Positions 47,881 to 60,584 of a DNA stretch of 64,000 nucleotides are shown here, one piece after another; within the stretch, counting starts at the first letter, position 1; the number at the start of each line of letters is the position of its first letter. A program made the translations under genes and the position numbers. Source of the DNA: Fulvia fulva (lineage: Eukaryota > Ascomycota > Dothideomycetes > Mycosphaerellales > Mycosphaerellaceae); the NCBI RefSeq assembly GCF_020509005.1, contig NC_063023.1, positions 372,001 to 436,000 of the forward strand, given 5' to 3'. The notes beneath the pieces were generated by a model that did not search any database, was not told the origin of the DNA, and saw only the letters and a list, made by a program, of their open reading frames with translations.

Positions 47881-50800
47881 AAGAAGTTGAGGATCAATAC
47901 AGTATAGCTAGACCTATACGACGAGACGGGTAAGGACCACGCTTATAAACCGTTCGTCACGAATGTAAATATCGGCTCAAAGAAACTCTCTTCTTCTAAT
48001 CTCACTCTTATGGACACTGGCGCACTAGGCGAGTCTTTTATAGACTATAAACTCGCGACCTCTCTCAACCTCGAACCCTAGGAACTGAAGTACCCTCGCA
48101 CCCTTAAACTCTTTGACGGCACGGAGACTACCACTAGTAAGATTACTCATGTTATACATACGTCAATCACCCTCGGAGGCAAGCGTATATCGATCACCAG
48201 CTTCCTTACGTCCCTACCGCATCAGAAGTTTATCCTCGGCCTCCCCTAGTTTAGACGACACCGACCTATCATCGACTAGACTTCCCTTACTATCAGCTTC
48301 CCTCTAGAAGTTCCTCCGGCACCTCCGCCTTCTCCGCCGCCTTAGCGCGGTCCTGAGTATACTAAGATCTTCTAGGTGAACGCCGCTGCCTTCACCACTA
48401 CTACTAAGCAGCCCAAAGCTCAAGTCTTCGCCGCCTCTCTCCGCGATATCGACATCGCCCTCGAGAAGCTCGACAAGAAGCGTACACCTACCGACCCTGC
48501 TACGAAGGTCCCTCCTTAGGCACACTACATCCTCTACGTATTCGATACTAAAGCCGTAGACGAGCTGCCTCCTCATCGCCCTCACGACTACAAGATTGAG
48601 CTAGAAGAAGGTATAGAGACACCGTTCGGACCGTTATATTCTATGTCCCGAGAAGAGCTTATCGTCCTTAAGAGATACCTCGAAGAGAACCTAAAGAAGG
48701 GGTTTATTCGAGCGAGCCGTTCTAGCGCTAGCAGTCCCGTCATGTTCGTTAAGAAGCCCGGCGGTGGTCTACGCTTCTACGTAGACTACCGAGGCTTGAA
48801 CGCTATTATAAAGAAGAACCGCTACCCAATACCGTTGATTTAGGAGACGCTCGAGCGCCTCTCTAAGGCCAAGTACTTCACCAAGCTCGATGTCATCGCT
48901 ACGTTCAACAAGTTACGAATGGCAGAAGGACACGAGTATCTTATAGCCTTCCGTACTCGCTACGGGCTGTTCGAGTCGCTCGTTATGCCCTTCGGCGTTT
49001 GTAACGGGCCTAGTACCTTCTAGAACTTTATTAACGACATCCTTTAGGAGTTCCTCGATCAGTTCTACACTGCCTACATCGACGACATCCTAGTCTATAG
49101 CGAGACTAAGGAGGAGCACCGCGAGTACGTCTATAAGGTCCTTCAGAAGCTCGTAGACGCCGGCTTGTAGCTCGATATCGACAAGTGCGAGTTTAAGAAG
49201 ACCGAAGTCAAGTTCCTTAGTTTGATCATTACCGTAGACGGCATCAAGATGGACTAAGAGAAGATCGACGCTATCGTCGAATAGGATGCTCCTACGAACG
49301 TCAAAGAGGTCCAGGGTTTCCTAGGCTTTACCAACTTCTACCGCCGCTTTATCTACGCATTTTCGGGCGTGGTACGCCCTTTGACGAAGCTCACGCGTAA
49401 GGGTGAGAAGTTCGCCTAGACCGACGAATGCTAGGAGGCTTTTGACTTGCTTAAAGCGAAGTTTGTTAAGAACCCGCTTCTACGGCACTTCGATTTCGAA
49501 CTAGAGACCCGTATAGAGACCGACGCATCCGACGGCGTAGTAGGCAGTGTCCTGCTATAACGCCGCTCGCCTGAATCCCCCTGGTTACCTGTCGCCTTCC
49601 TCTCTAAGAAGATGACCGCTACGGAGTATAACTACGAGATCTACGACAAGGAGCTTCTCGCTATCGTCAAAGCTTTCGAAGAGTAGCGCCCCGAGCTCGA
49701 AGGCTCTACTATGCCCGTCTAAGTAAGCTCCGACCATAAGAACCTCGTCTACTTTATGAAGAGCAAGCTGCTTAATCGTCGCTAGGCCCGCTAGAGCGAG
49801 TTCCTCTCCCGGTTCAACTTCGTGATCTCGTACACGCCCGGCAAGGCCAACTCGATAGCCGACGCCCTTACCCGCCGCCCTAGTAACTCTCTAGTTGATC
49901 GAAGAGGGGGCCGGTAAATCGTAGGGCAACAAGTCATTAAAGAGCACAACCTCTCTTCCGAGCTTCGAGAGTACCTATCGAACGGCTAGCCTACGCTCGC
50001 CGCTTCCTTTGCTACTCTCGTGCTCGCTCCTACCTACCTTGACGAGAGTGACGATGAATCCGAGCCTGAAGAATACGCCTCGGACGCTAAGGACTTGAAC
50101 GACGATAAAGAGGGCTTAGTAACGACCGACGGCTCATCCGAATTAGACTTTAAGGGGTTTGATAATAAGGAGCAGCCCGAAGGCATTATAGCACGAGTAC
50201 GAACAGCGTACGATGCCGACATAGACGCCTAAGAGTTAGTTCAGGCCCTTGAATCTGGCGCGAGGACATTCCCGGGCTTCTCGCTATCCGAGTGCGAGCT
50301 CTAGGAAGGTGTCGTCTACTTCCGTAAGAAGCTTTACGTACCGCAGCCCGAAGGCTCTAATATCCGAGCTAAGATTCTTCAAATCATCCACGACTCCGCC
50401 TCTAGGGGTCACCTAGGCGTAGCCAAGACCTATAAGCTCCTCGCTAGGTATTACTAGTGGCCGCATTCCTAGAAGGACGTCCGCCGCTACGTGCTAAACT
50501 ACGCTACTTACCGAAGAGCCAAAGCTAACGGCCACCGTCCCCACGGTCTCTTACACCCTCTCCCGGCTCCTAATCGTCCGTGGAAGCACATCACTATAGA
50601 CTTTATCACCGATCTTCCTCACGGCAAGACCTTTAGCGGCGTGAAAGCAAAGGCCCTTCTAGTGATCGTGGACCGTCACTCTAAGGACCGGTACATAATC
50701 CCGTGCTAGAGTATGACCGCAAAGGAGACTACTCGCTTGTTCTACGAATTCGTCTAGCGCTTTTAAGGCCTCCCGGATAGCATCACCTCTGACAGAGGCA

Positions 50801-51759
50801 CCTAGTTCATCTCGTACTTCTAGAAGCGTCTGTGTGCTATCCTAGGCATTAAGCATAACCTCTCGACCAGTTTTTAGCTACAGACCGACGGCTAGACCGA
50901 AATTACGAACGCTATCCTCGAGTAGGTCCTTCGTTACTTCGTCGACTACCACTAGAAGGATTGGCCTTAGCATATCCCTACGGTGGAGTTCGCTACTCGT
51001 AACTAGGACTCGGAGACTACTAGCTACTCTCCCTTCTATACTACGAGAGGTTACCACCCTCGTATAGGCATAGAACTAGAAGAACCTCTCCCGCCTACCG
51101 AAGACGTAAACGAGCAAGTAGCAGACGAGTTCGCTACTATACTCTTATAGATCTATAAAGAAGTTCACGACGAGATAGTGTACGTATAAGCAATCTACGA
51201 GGATCAAGCCAATCGTCGTCGCTAGCTAGCTCCCGACTACTAAGTAGGCGATATAGTCTACCTTAACTCTAAGAACATCAAGACAGACCGCCCCTCTAAG
51301 AAGCTGAACTGGAAGAACCTAGGTCCTTTTAAGATCACCGAGCGTATCAGTTCACACGCCTACCGTCTAGCTCTTCCTACGAACATAAAGATCCACGACG
51401 TCTTCTATCCCGTACGCCTTCGGCCGTCGGCTAAGGACCCATTCCCGAACTGAAACCAAGACATGCTAGGTCCTCCCGATAAAGTAGAAGTCGACGAGCC
51501 TGTTAACCTACCTTCTAACGACTATGCCGTCCGTAAGATCCGGGGAATCCGCGTAGAGCCTAACGACGTTAAAGGACTACCGCCGATCAAGTATAAAGTC
51601 GAATGGCAAGGTTGCCCTAAGTAGGATACCTTATAGGAACCTATCTAACATATCATCTTCAATCGTCAAGCAATCGAAGAATACTACGCCCGCGCAGACG
51701 GCCTAGAAGTCAACATCGGCAGGCTCTTCGAATCTGAGCTCTTCGACGGGGCTTACTAA
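47881..51759 (+). pseudogene. gypsy pol: protease, RT, RNase H, integrase, chromodomain
   Basis: One frame holds throughout. Protease LMDTGA at 48007-48024; RT with [15 protein letters not shown] near 48730 and catalytic YIDD at 49075-49086; RNase H with ETDASDGVVG near 49520; integrase with RGHLG near 50405, TIDFITDLP near 50595, TSDRGT near 50790 and the following Glu; then a chromodomain near 51520-51700 (YAVRKIRGIRVE, KYKVEWQGC). The integrase zinc-binding cysteines near 50500 both read Tyr (NYATYRR). The chromodomain is the part that directs such elements to heterochromatin by reading methylated histone H3. Many TAG/TAA codons make this copy inactive. Confidence 0.9.
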
Positions 51760-51868
51760 TGGTGTATCGACTATAACATCAGGCCTAGGCCTAGTACTGA
51801 AGCTAAACATCCTCGATATATAGAACTACTACGGCTTCGTAGGAACTTAGCTTTGTTCGGGGGGCTAC

Positions 51869-52388
51869 TATCATGGTCTCCCTACAGAGTGTACAGAAGG
51901 TGGGGACAGAAGAGCCTTAGAGTGCTTAGAAGTCGTCAAGAAGTGACAGTCTAGCTTGGTGTATAAGCGCCAAGAATTATATACCCCGTAACATTCACTA
52001 CGGGACCTAGCCCTCCAAATTCACCCCTCTACTAAACCTTGACAGATTCACTTCGGCTCGTGACTATGTGACTCACGGCACTCCCGCGAGCACCCGCGAC
52101 TACGCTGGACCCTAGAAGAAGCACGTAGAAGACTCGGAACGTAGGGCAGGTTGGAATAAGGTTTTGAGCAAAGCTACTAAGCGCGGCTCCGCACGGGTTA
52201 GCCCTATTGATGCGGGGACACGCACTCGCGAGGGTCGCGTATAAATATCTGGCCTTCCCTAGGCCTCTCTTGCTTTCTTCGTCTTTTGTTTTGTGTAGCA
52301 ATCATACTATACCCTTTTGTATCTGCACTTCGCACCTACATTCTCGCTTTCACCCTTGCATCTCATAGGCTAGGCTCTCGCCCTGACA
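51869..52388 (+). repeat. 3' LTR of the gypsy element
   Basis: 520 bp, same length as the 5' LTR; preceded by a G-rich tract (TTCGGGGGGCTAC) that probably serves as polypurine tract. Confidence 0.93.
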
Positions 52389-53239
52389 CCTAGGATAGTA
52401 GCCTAGTTGTCCTTTACGATAGCCTCTCCTATCGCTACCGGGCTAGTATCTACTAGGAAGGTATTAACTCGGACACCGTATAGAAGGGCCTAGTATACTA
52501 GCGCGACCGGCGCTACGCTCTTCGCGTTTAGTACCTCGACCGCCTAGGCTACGCTCTATAGTAGCGTCGGTCTCCCCGCTATAGTTACGAGCGTATAGCG
52601 TACGTCTCTACTCTTTAGCTTCTAGGCTATAATTATGTCTTATTTACTAGCCTAGCGCGCCTACTCTACGAGGCGTTAGTACGATAGTACCGCTACCCGC
52701 TCTCTTTCTTTAGGGTTGTCTATATATATCGTAACCTCGCGCTAAACTAGCCTAACGCGGTACGTTAGTTACTCTACGGCTACTATAGCCGCTTAGGTAT
52801 ATATCGCCGGCCTAGCTCTTCCTAGCGCCTAGATCTCCTATAGGAGGTCCGCGTTCGTCACTTCCTTTACTAGCGCTAGCGCCTTCGTCGCCCGTAGTAG
52901 CTCCTAGATCGCTTTAGCTAAGCTCTCAAAGAGGCTACGGATCGCGCGTTCGTAGGGTAGATTAGCGCTCGCGAGGGTAGCTATAATTTCGTATATAATC
53001 GCGGTATATTCTACCGTATCTATACCGTGTTTCGTATACTAGTTCTTCTAGTTAGCAGCTTATAGTTATTATAGTCGTTATAGTAGATAGTCTTCGTGTT
53101 CCGTTTCTCCCGGGCGCGTCGTCGCTCCGCGCGTCCCCCTTTATTCGCCGCCCTTCGAGGGCGCTCTTTACTTTAGCGACGCTATCGCCCCTTCGTTTAT
53201 TATCGTATTTTGTTATCCTCGTCTTTAAGTCCTTCTTCG

Positions 53240-54300
53240 CCTTAGATATCCTCGTTACTATATTAGCAAAGTAATACTTTATCTAATATATAGCGTATAT
53301 AATTAGGATATCTATAACTTCGATAAGACGGACTTTTTAATAGACGTAATTAGCTCTATAAAAGTCGTTACTAGCTTAGAACGACGCTCTCGCCCTACGG
53401 CTATTTAGCCTAGTAGTAGAGAGTAGGTTATAGTTATTTAGAGTATCTATACTACTAGCTACTCGACCCCGCCCTTTATTATCTATAAAGGGCGCGTCTA
53501 CATTTTAGTATAGTATAAAGAGGTAGACATACCGCGGAATTAGAAGCTTACGGTCTCCGAGAATAGATAGACAAATAACGTACTTAGTCTCGAGTAGTTA
53601 AAGCACTTTAACGCGTATATAGAGGCGCGTTCTACGGGTAGCTATAGGTTGCTTATTTTAGACGGCTATAAGAGCTATTAAAACTAGGGTTTTAAAGACT
53701 ACTATCTAGACTATAAGATCCTTACGCTCTCTCTACCGGCGTATTCGTTGTATATCCTATAGCCTCTTAACGTAGTTTGTTTTATACCGTTAAAGCTAAA
53801 GTACTTATAACGCGTATAGGACTTAGCGCGTTAGCGCGTCTTCTATATTAATAAAGAAACCTTCCTTCCGGCGTTTAAAGACGCGTTTTTCGACGTATTT
53901 ACCGCGTTAAACTATAAGAAGGCCTTTAAGGCTATAGGGTTAGTTCCTATTAATACGTAAGTAGTACTAAATCGCCTTAATATACGCCTACGAACCCCGC
54001 TAGGACTATCTCCGCCTTAGACGACATTATAGTAGTCTTAAACTCCGAGTAATTCGAAGGAGTTTACGTTATAATCTAAGCTTATATACGACGCTATACT
54101 AAGCAACTCTAAAACAGCTTATAATAGCTTCTCTTAGCTTATAAAAGGCGGCGAAGTAATACTATAAGAGAATACGCTTCTTAGAGCTCGTAACTCTAGG
54201 CTTAAACAATAAGTTAAGACTCTTATAAAGCGCCGATCTTATAAATTAAAGCGTCTCTAGTACAGCGGGGTCTTAGAGTATAGAGTTAGCTTATTATAGG
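53240..54300 (+). pseudogene. Second Fot1/pogo transposase (transposase B), N-terminus not found, RIP-inactivated
   Basis: Read through TAG/TAA stops the plus strand gives the pogo catalytic domain: DIYNFDKTDFLID near 53310 (first Asp), LLILDGYKSY near 53650 (second Asp retained), and a PLNVVCFIPLKLKYL block near 53765 corresponding to the PLDVGxFxPLK motif. The C-terminal part runs to about 54.3 kb. It is similar to but distinct from transposase A. The N-terminal helix-turn-helix part should lie left of the LINE insertion, near or before 31.5 kb, but I cannot recognise it there. Boundaries are approximate. Confidence 0.75.
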
Positions 54301-54517
54301 TAGTCGTCGAGTTGTTAAAGGCTATAGAATAGTCAAAGAAGAGTCGTAGGTCAGAGGGTACGAAAGAGGGCTAGCTAAGTAGACGGCGGTATAGTAACTA
54401 CGGTTAGACTAGCTATAACGTACGAACGTACTAGGAATATAAAGAGAATAATTCTAAATCGGATAAGAGTATTAAGTTCACTAGTTCTCTCTTTAATAGT
54501 AGTGAAAACGATCAATA

Positions 54518-54872
54518 GATAGATAGATTTGTCATTCCCCTGTTCTAGGACCCTATCCGGCCTATATAGGTATATATCTATTGTTATATACAAAGGGAAA
54601 CCCGAATAGGTGAAAACCCTTCCCGCCCCCGACTACTCCTTATCTATGTTAGCTTTCCCTCTAAACGCGCGTAGTCTATGTTACTACCCCGTTAGCCCCC
54701 GCTCCTAGCCGGTCTCGTCGCGCTACGTCGTGTCCTCTCTTCCTATACTACTCCTACTAGGCGGTACTGTTCTAGCTAGCCCTTCTCTAGTATCTAGTTC
54801 GTAATGCGCCGTAGGTCCTTAGCGTTATTAAGAAGTGCCCTAATCGTCCGGTTCCTCGCCTTTACTATCTAC
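54518..54872 (-). mobile_element. LINE 3'-end stub, 355 bp
   Basis: A severely 5'-truncated LINE insertion. It is flanked by GAAAACGATYAATA (54504-54517 and 54873-54886, one C/T difference). It starts with a GATAGATAGAT tail like the other LINEs and shares the GTGAAAACCC region found at about 75-95 of the window in LINE copy 1. Confidence 0.75.
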
Positions 54873-54917
54873 GAAAACGATTAATAAAGAATATAAGTTA
54901 GCCGTACTAAGACAAAA

Positions 54918-54968
54918 TTCCTAGCTTACTAGTGTTCCTAGCTTACTAGTATTCCTAGCTTACTAGTA
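54918..54968. repeat. Three tandem copies of a 17 bp unit
   Basis: Unit TTCCTAGCTTACTAGTR, at 54918-54934, 54935-54951 and 54952-54968. Lies between the LINE stub and copia E2; possibly a subterminal repeat of the second pogo element. Confidence 0.85.
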
Positions 54969-55134
54969 CTTTACGTTAGTATTACTAAGCTACTTAGAAA
55001 AGAATTTAAGTTTAGGAGGGCTTAGTATAAAATAAAGTAGTAAGATTTCTAAATACTAGTAAAGGAAAGCTTTAGTAAAGCTTTAGCTTTATAACCTTAA
55101 TATTAATACGATAATATACCGCTATATAGATATA

Positions 55135-55473
55135 TATTAAACAGGTATAGTATGTGTGTGCACGGAAGTCAGGACACGTAATAGGGAAGGAGGAAGGACC
55201 AATATAGTATACGAAGGTATATAGTAGAACAGTATTTAGTACTAAAGGTGTCTCTACTATCGGTATAGAGACTACGTCTCTTATACCTACATAGAGGGAT
55301 ATTACTCTAGTCCTAGTTCTATTTCACTACGCCTTATCGGTTTCACCTATATCTTATCCTACGATTTGTACGGTGTTATAATAGTATTGCCGTACTATTA
55401 TCTCGACTAGCTTAGTATGTACTAAGTTAGTCTTAGTACCGTGCGATATGTCTACTAACCTATATTCGTAACA
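55135..55473 (-). repeat. 3' LTR of copia E2
   Basis: 339 bp, begins TATTAAACAGG and ends CGTAACA. Compared with the other LTR it carries more C-to-T and G-to-A changes (for example GTAATAG for GTGACAG). Confidence 0.9.
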
Positions 55474-58400
55474 CTCCTACTTAGGTCGTAAGGCAAGGAA
55501 CGATTGTTCCTACTATACTAGCTATAGCTATCGTACGAAGCCCTAGAACTAGGGACCGGCTAGCGGCTTGGTCAAACCGTCTACTACTATCTCCTTAGTA
55601 TAGTAGTACTCTACTTTAATCTTCCTCTGCTACTAGAGGTGCCTAATGTAGTTATAGGCAACATTAATATGCTTAGATCTTTCGTAGATATAGGCGTCCT
55701 TAACTAAGGTTAGAGCCGCCTAGTTATCCCTATAAGGCGTACTAGTCTCAGTTCGTCGACGGTGCTCTTATTAGCTAGGACTGTTAGTTAGAAAGAGCAG
55801 TCTCCTACTAGCCCCGGGTAGTTCATCTCTCGGAGGATAGCCGCTAGGAACTAGCATTGTTTTACGGCGGCGTTTATCGCTATAAACTCTGCCTCTATAG
55901 TAGAGGTTGCTATAGACTTTTGCTTCTTACTTATCTAGGATATAGGCGTACCGTATACTAGCTAGACATGTCCTAGAATCAAGACCCTGTCTACTCGATC
56001 TATCGCGTAGTCGGAGTCTAAGTATCCGGTTAGGGTACCGCTACTACGTCTAAATATTAACCCTAGGTCGGGGAACGACCTTAGGTATCTCGAGACCTTC
56101 TTTAGTACTTTTATATACCGCTTTGTTAGATCCGCGACATATGTGCTAGTTCTCCCGAGTAGGCAGGCTAGGTCCGGTCTCGTTATAGTCATTAGCTATA
56201 TCTAGGTCCTATTGTCGCTCTAGTAGTCATCCTTACTACATCTCTCGTCGTTTAGGGCTATAGGACGGAGATTATCGTAACTATCTATTAGCGAGAGTGT
56301 TAGGCTTGCCTTTTCTTTTACTATATCTATTTTAGTAAGGGCCTTACGGATGTAATAGCCCTAGTCGAGTTTTAGGGTACCGTTACGCCTATCGCGAGTG
56401 ATCTTCAGTCCTAGCAGTTTCTCCGGTTCCCCGAGGTCCTTAATCTTGAAGTGTTACGCAAACTGCTTCTTGAACTATTAGATGTCGGCCAACCTTAGTA
56501 CTATAATAGGTTTATCGTCTATATAGATAAGTAGTATAATGTCTCTCTTAGTATAAGTCAGGAGACATAGGTCTACCTCGGACTAGTAGAATCCCATTTT
56601 GACTAACGTAGCGACACAGAGCTTATTCTAGTCTCTAGCTACCTACTTTAGGCCGTAGAGACTCCGGAGTACCTTAAGGACCGTGTTCGGTAGGGTTTCG
56701 ACTCCTAGTAGGGGTTTTATATAGATATCTTCGGCTAGGTAGCTTTTAGTAAACGCATTGTTAACGTCGACCTAGTACATCTCGAGATCCCGCCCGCAAA
56801 CTACTGCTATAAAGACCCTTAGGGTGTTATAGCGTACTATAGATACGAATGTCTCTTCGAAGTCAACGCCGAATTTCTATAAAAACCCTCTAGCGACAAG
56901 TCTTGCCTTGAACTTTTCGATTACTCCGCTAACAAGTCTCTTTACGTTAAAGACCTACTTAGAGGTGACTATATTCGCCCCCCTTAGAGCGATAGCCGTT
57001 TCCTAGGTGTTGTTACTTAATAACGAGAGTAGCTCGGCATCGATAGCGTCCTTCTATAAGTGGCCCTATTTAGGATCCCCTACCGTAGCCTTATATGTCT
57101 TCGGGATAGGTACTTCCTATTAGTAGGCGATACCGGGTCCGAATGTAGTAAAGGCGTGTTCTTAGACTTCGTCGAACAGTTCCTCTACCATAGCTATAAA
57201 CATACGTTCGTCGGCATTAGTAAGTCTATTATTCACCTAGGGCAGTTAGTAGAACAAAGCTATTATAGCTTTGTAGTGCTTAGCCTTATAGTCCTAGTCC
57301 TAGCCGTAGTTATCGTTAGGATCCCTAGTCCTTTTCCTCCGGACGATTAGTTCCGGTAGCTCCGGGGTTTCCTCGATCTTCTTATAGTCCGCGATATTAT
57401 CTAGTCTACTAGGAAGTTGGATATAGAGTGGTCTCAAGACAGTTAGTCCTTTATCCTTAGCCGTAGCGGGTTCGGTCTCTTCTATAGAGGAGTCACTCTC
57501 GTTAGGCCTAGGTATTATACTACCCGAGGATCGTGAGATTGCTATCGGGGTATCCGCTAGTCGCTATAGTAGTGGTCGCGAGACCGCCGGTAGTCGACCG
57601 ACTGGCCTTCGTTCGGGTGCCTTACTAGGTTAGTTCGTAAAGGAGACACCTAAATCTAGATCTCCCCCCTTCTCGTTTTCGAACTAATCTACTTAGCTAT
57701 ACTGCCTAATAGCTCGTATATCTGGCTCCTAGAACAACTATTACTTAGTCGATTGACCGTATCTAACGAAAATAGCTTCCTTACCCTAGTTTATTAACTT
57801 ATCCTATCGTAGCCCTTTTAGATATAATTTCGGTTCTACGTAAACCACTGCCCTACAACCCTATACTCTTAGGTGATCTACCGTCAGTACTTTGCTAGTA
57901 AATGCTTCTTCCGGTAAAAGTTAGACACCGTTAAGTAACGGTCCGTTTAGTAGTAGGTTACGTATAACCGCCTATACCTCTAGCGCTTTAGGCTAGAATT
58001 CCACCGGCATCCCCGATTCTTCGAGCATTACGCGGATCGCGTTCTCCGATACCTAGATTGACCTTTCTACTACTCCGTTTTGTATAGAGTTATAAGCATC
58101 CGTCGTATCGTATTGAACCCCCGATTCTTTCTCCTGTCTTTTAGAACTATTAGTAGCTTAGGTACATTGTTACTCCGTACTACTCTTACGGAGCATTTCG
58201 ATACTTTCTCTATAGTTAGCCGCTATTGTCGTAGTGCTTGCGGTGCGTCGGATCTGTTCTTAAGCGGGATCACCTACTTCTTTCTTAAGAAGTTATCTAC
58301 GATCTTTAGCTAGTATTTGAAACCTAGCCTAGATATCGCATTTTCGAAGGGTCCGTAGATGTCGATAGATATAAGCGCAAGTCTTTCGTTCTTTCGTTCT

Positions 58401-60119
58401 ACGATAGCGCCTTTGAACTTTCGTATGTTCGCGATAGAGCATACCTTATAGTTATGCTCGTCCGGGATAGGGATCGGGTCCTTCTTATTACTTACCCTAT
58501 AGACGTTCCGGAGCAACCCTTTTCCTAGGTATGCGAATCCTCTATACTAAAGCTCCTACTGATCCTCGGTAGTTACCGCGGCTAGAGCTTCCTCGTGTAG
58601 CACCTCCGGTAGTCTGTTATCTACCTAGTTTAGGGAGTCGGATATCGAAGATACTACCGGCACCCCCCCTCGTAGTATTGTTCGTACGACAGGCTTTCCG
58701 CTCTTATACTTAAGTATGAAGTTTAGAGGTTCGATATCGAATTGCTTACTAAACTGCCTCTATAAAACTAGATTAACTCCGAGATTAGGAACAAACAAGA
58801 CTTTCTCTAGCGCAATTTGTTTCCCCGTTAGGCCTCCTATAGTTACTGTTCCTTTATAGAATACATCTAGGTACCCCCTACCGACTTTGATCACTTTCCT
58901 TCTCGCTAGTTTCCTAAGCGATCTGAATAGAGACTTATTGTTAGTCATGTGTGAGGAGGCACAGGAGTCTAGTAGCTATTCGGAGGCGGGAAACTTGCCT
59001 TTTGCTTCGGTGGTAGAATGGGCGACTTCGTCGTCGTATATTTCCTCGGCATCGCTCTCTCGTAAGGCATAGGCTCGTATCGCCTTTGCCTTTGTCTTGT
59101 TGTCGGATTGGCTTCTCCTATCCTTCTGCTGTTTCTTAGACTTCTTAAGGGCGTGTTAGGCCTTCTCTAGATCCCGGACCAGCTCTTCGTAGGACTTCTT
59201 TTCCGGTTGCTTCTAGGTGTTCTTCTTTTTGACAAACTCCTTTGCGGAATCTAGTTCCGGGCACGATGTAACCAGGTAGTTACTATCGTAGATGAAGCAG
59301 CCGCTCTTGCCCCCTTGCCTCTAGGAGTATAGAGCGGTCTCGCCCTTACTCTCTTAGATCCGTAATTCGTAGGATTCAAGCAAGGTCATAGCGGATTCCT
59401 AGCCTAGGTTTGGCTAGGCTAGGATAGTGTCCCTAGTGCTAGCGTAGACGTCCGGGAGGCTGCTTAGTAGGTGCTTGAACCTTCGGATAGGGTCCTTATA
59501 GTGGGTCTCTTTGCTGTCTGTTTCGGCAATCTGTATAGATAGGTTACCTAGATATGTCCACCCTTGTCTAATTGTCTAATCGTCCGGCAGCTCAAACGAC
59601 ACTAGCTGTTTTATAAGCGCTACTACGTATGCCTTATAGACCTTGCTATACTTCTTCTACAGAAGTTTCTAGATTTCTTTCGCATCTCGTATGTCCAAGA
59701 TTTCTTAGTTGTCCTCCTCGGACAAATATACTAAGATAGTATATCTCGCTATACCGTTCGCCTTCGAAGTGATCTTAGGCGTAACGGATTCTAGGAGATC
59801 AGCCGACGAGTCGTCGATGACCTAGAATACCTCCCGGCTTTCGAGATAGTCTCGTAGTGTAACGAACTAGCGCTTCCAGTTCTTACGAGTAAGGGTAGGG
59901 CCGATCTTCCGGGGGCCCTCGTAACTCGTTAAGTCTTCTATAGCGAAGGTAGCCTTAGATGTGTAGCAAGCTCTACTTGACTACGGTGGTTAGAATAAAC
60001 TTAGACTCCCCGAGTCTATTAGTACGTCACCGTGCGGATTCCGGGTGTAGGGTACAGTACCCTACGTCGTACTTCCTTAATATATCGATGTCCTGTTGAG
60101 CAAACTCGGGCTTATAACC

Positions 60120-60458
60120 TATTAAACAGGTATAGTATGTGTGTGCACGGAAGTCAGGACACGTGACAGGGAAGGAGGAAGGACCAATGTGGTATACGAA
60201 GGTACACAGTAGAACAGTGTTTAGTACTAAAGGTGTCTCTACTATCGGTGTAGAGACTGCGTCTCTTATACCTACACAGAGGGATATTGCTCCAGTCCTA
60301 GTTCTATTTCACCACGCCTTATCGGTTTCACCTATGTCTCGTCCTGCGATTCGTGCGGTGTCATAATAGTATTGCCGTACTATTGTCTCGACTAGCTTAG
60401 TATGTACCAAGTCAGTCTTAGTACCGTGCGACATGCCTACTGACCTGTATTCGCAACA
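60120..60458 (-). repeat. 5' LTR of copia E2
   Basis: 339 bp, begins TATTAAACAGG and ends CGCAACA; the less mutated LTR of the pair. Confidence 0.9.
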
Positions 60459-60584
60459 ATATAGAGATAATTATTTCTATATTGTATATACCTATCTAGA
60501 AGTGCCCAAAGATCTAGTATTAGTTAAGCGTGTAGTTGAATTAATACAACACCTCGAAGAAGCTCGTCCGCATTGGGCTTCAAT
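60459..60584 (+). mobile_element. Right internal end of pogo A
   Basis: 126 bases between the copia E2 target duplication and the right inverted repeat. Ordinary CA/TG content, no coding seen. Confidence 0.6.

Larger units (their letters stand above)
46099..52388 (+). mobile_element. Chromodomain Ty3/gypsy retrotransposon (chromovirus), moderately RIP-mutated
   Basis: 6290 bases with 520 bp LTRs at 46099-46618 and 51869-52388 and a 5 bp target duplication CCTAG (46094-46098 and 52389-52393). Order is gag, protease, RT, RNase H, integrase, chromodomain. It sits in ORF1 of the minus-strand LINE. CA/TG depletion is only partial here, so it was mutated less than the LINE it sits in. Stops are nearly all TAG/TAA at Gln or Trp positions. 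The pol reading frame holds from about 47881 to 51759 without any net frameshift. Confidence 0.93.
31498..53235 (-). mobile_element. Minus-strand Tad-like LINE (family B), RIP-saturated and split by three insertions
   Basis: Pieces in element order: about 53235-52389 (ORF1 N-terminal part), 46098-45921 (ORF1 middle, reading SSLVLALKYNS and EKGLVLAYSYY), 40792-37118 (ORF1 zinc knuckles RYWGFGYTIKYYR near 40740, endonuclease GDLNLYYLR near 39750, RT with GFIDDI near 38110), and 31570-31498 (3' end). The translation continues across the gypsy and plus-LINE insertion points, which proves the nesting. The 3' end is a GATA-type simple repeat, and the sequence there matches the 3' end of the plus-strand LINE although the protein belongs to another family. 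The 5' boundary near 53.2 kb and the target duplication could not be fixed. Confidence 0.75.
55135..60458 (-). mobile_element. Ty1/copia LTR retrotransposon E2, RIP-mutated
   Basis: 5324 bases with 339 bp LTRs (55135-55473 and 60120-60458) and target duplication ATATA (55130-55134 and 60459-60463). On the minus strand: gag about 60.0-59.0 kb, protease motif LLDSCASSHMT near 58960, integrase with RLALISIDIYGPF near 58370, RT with YIDD near 56515, and RNase H near 55900. It is related to E1 but with different LTRs. Stops are mostly TAG/TAA. The initiator-tRNA primer site is at 60108-60119. It inserted in the right part of pogo A. Confidence 0.9.
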
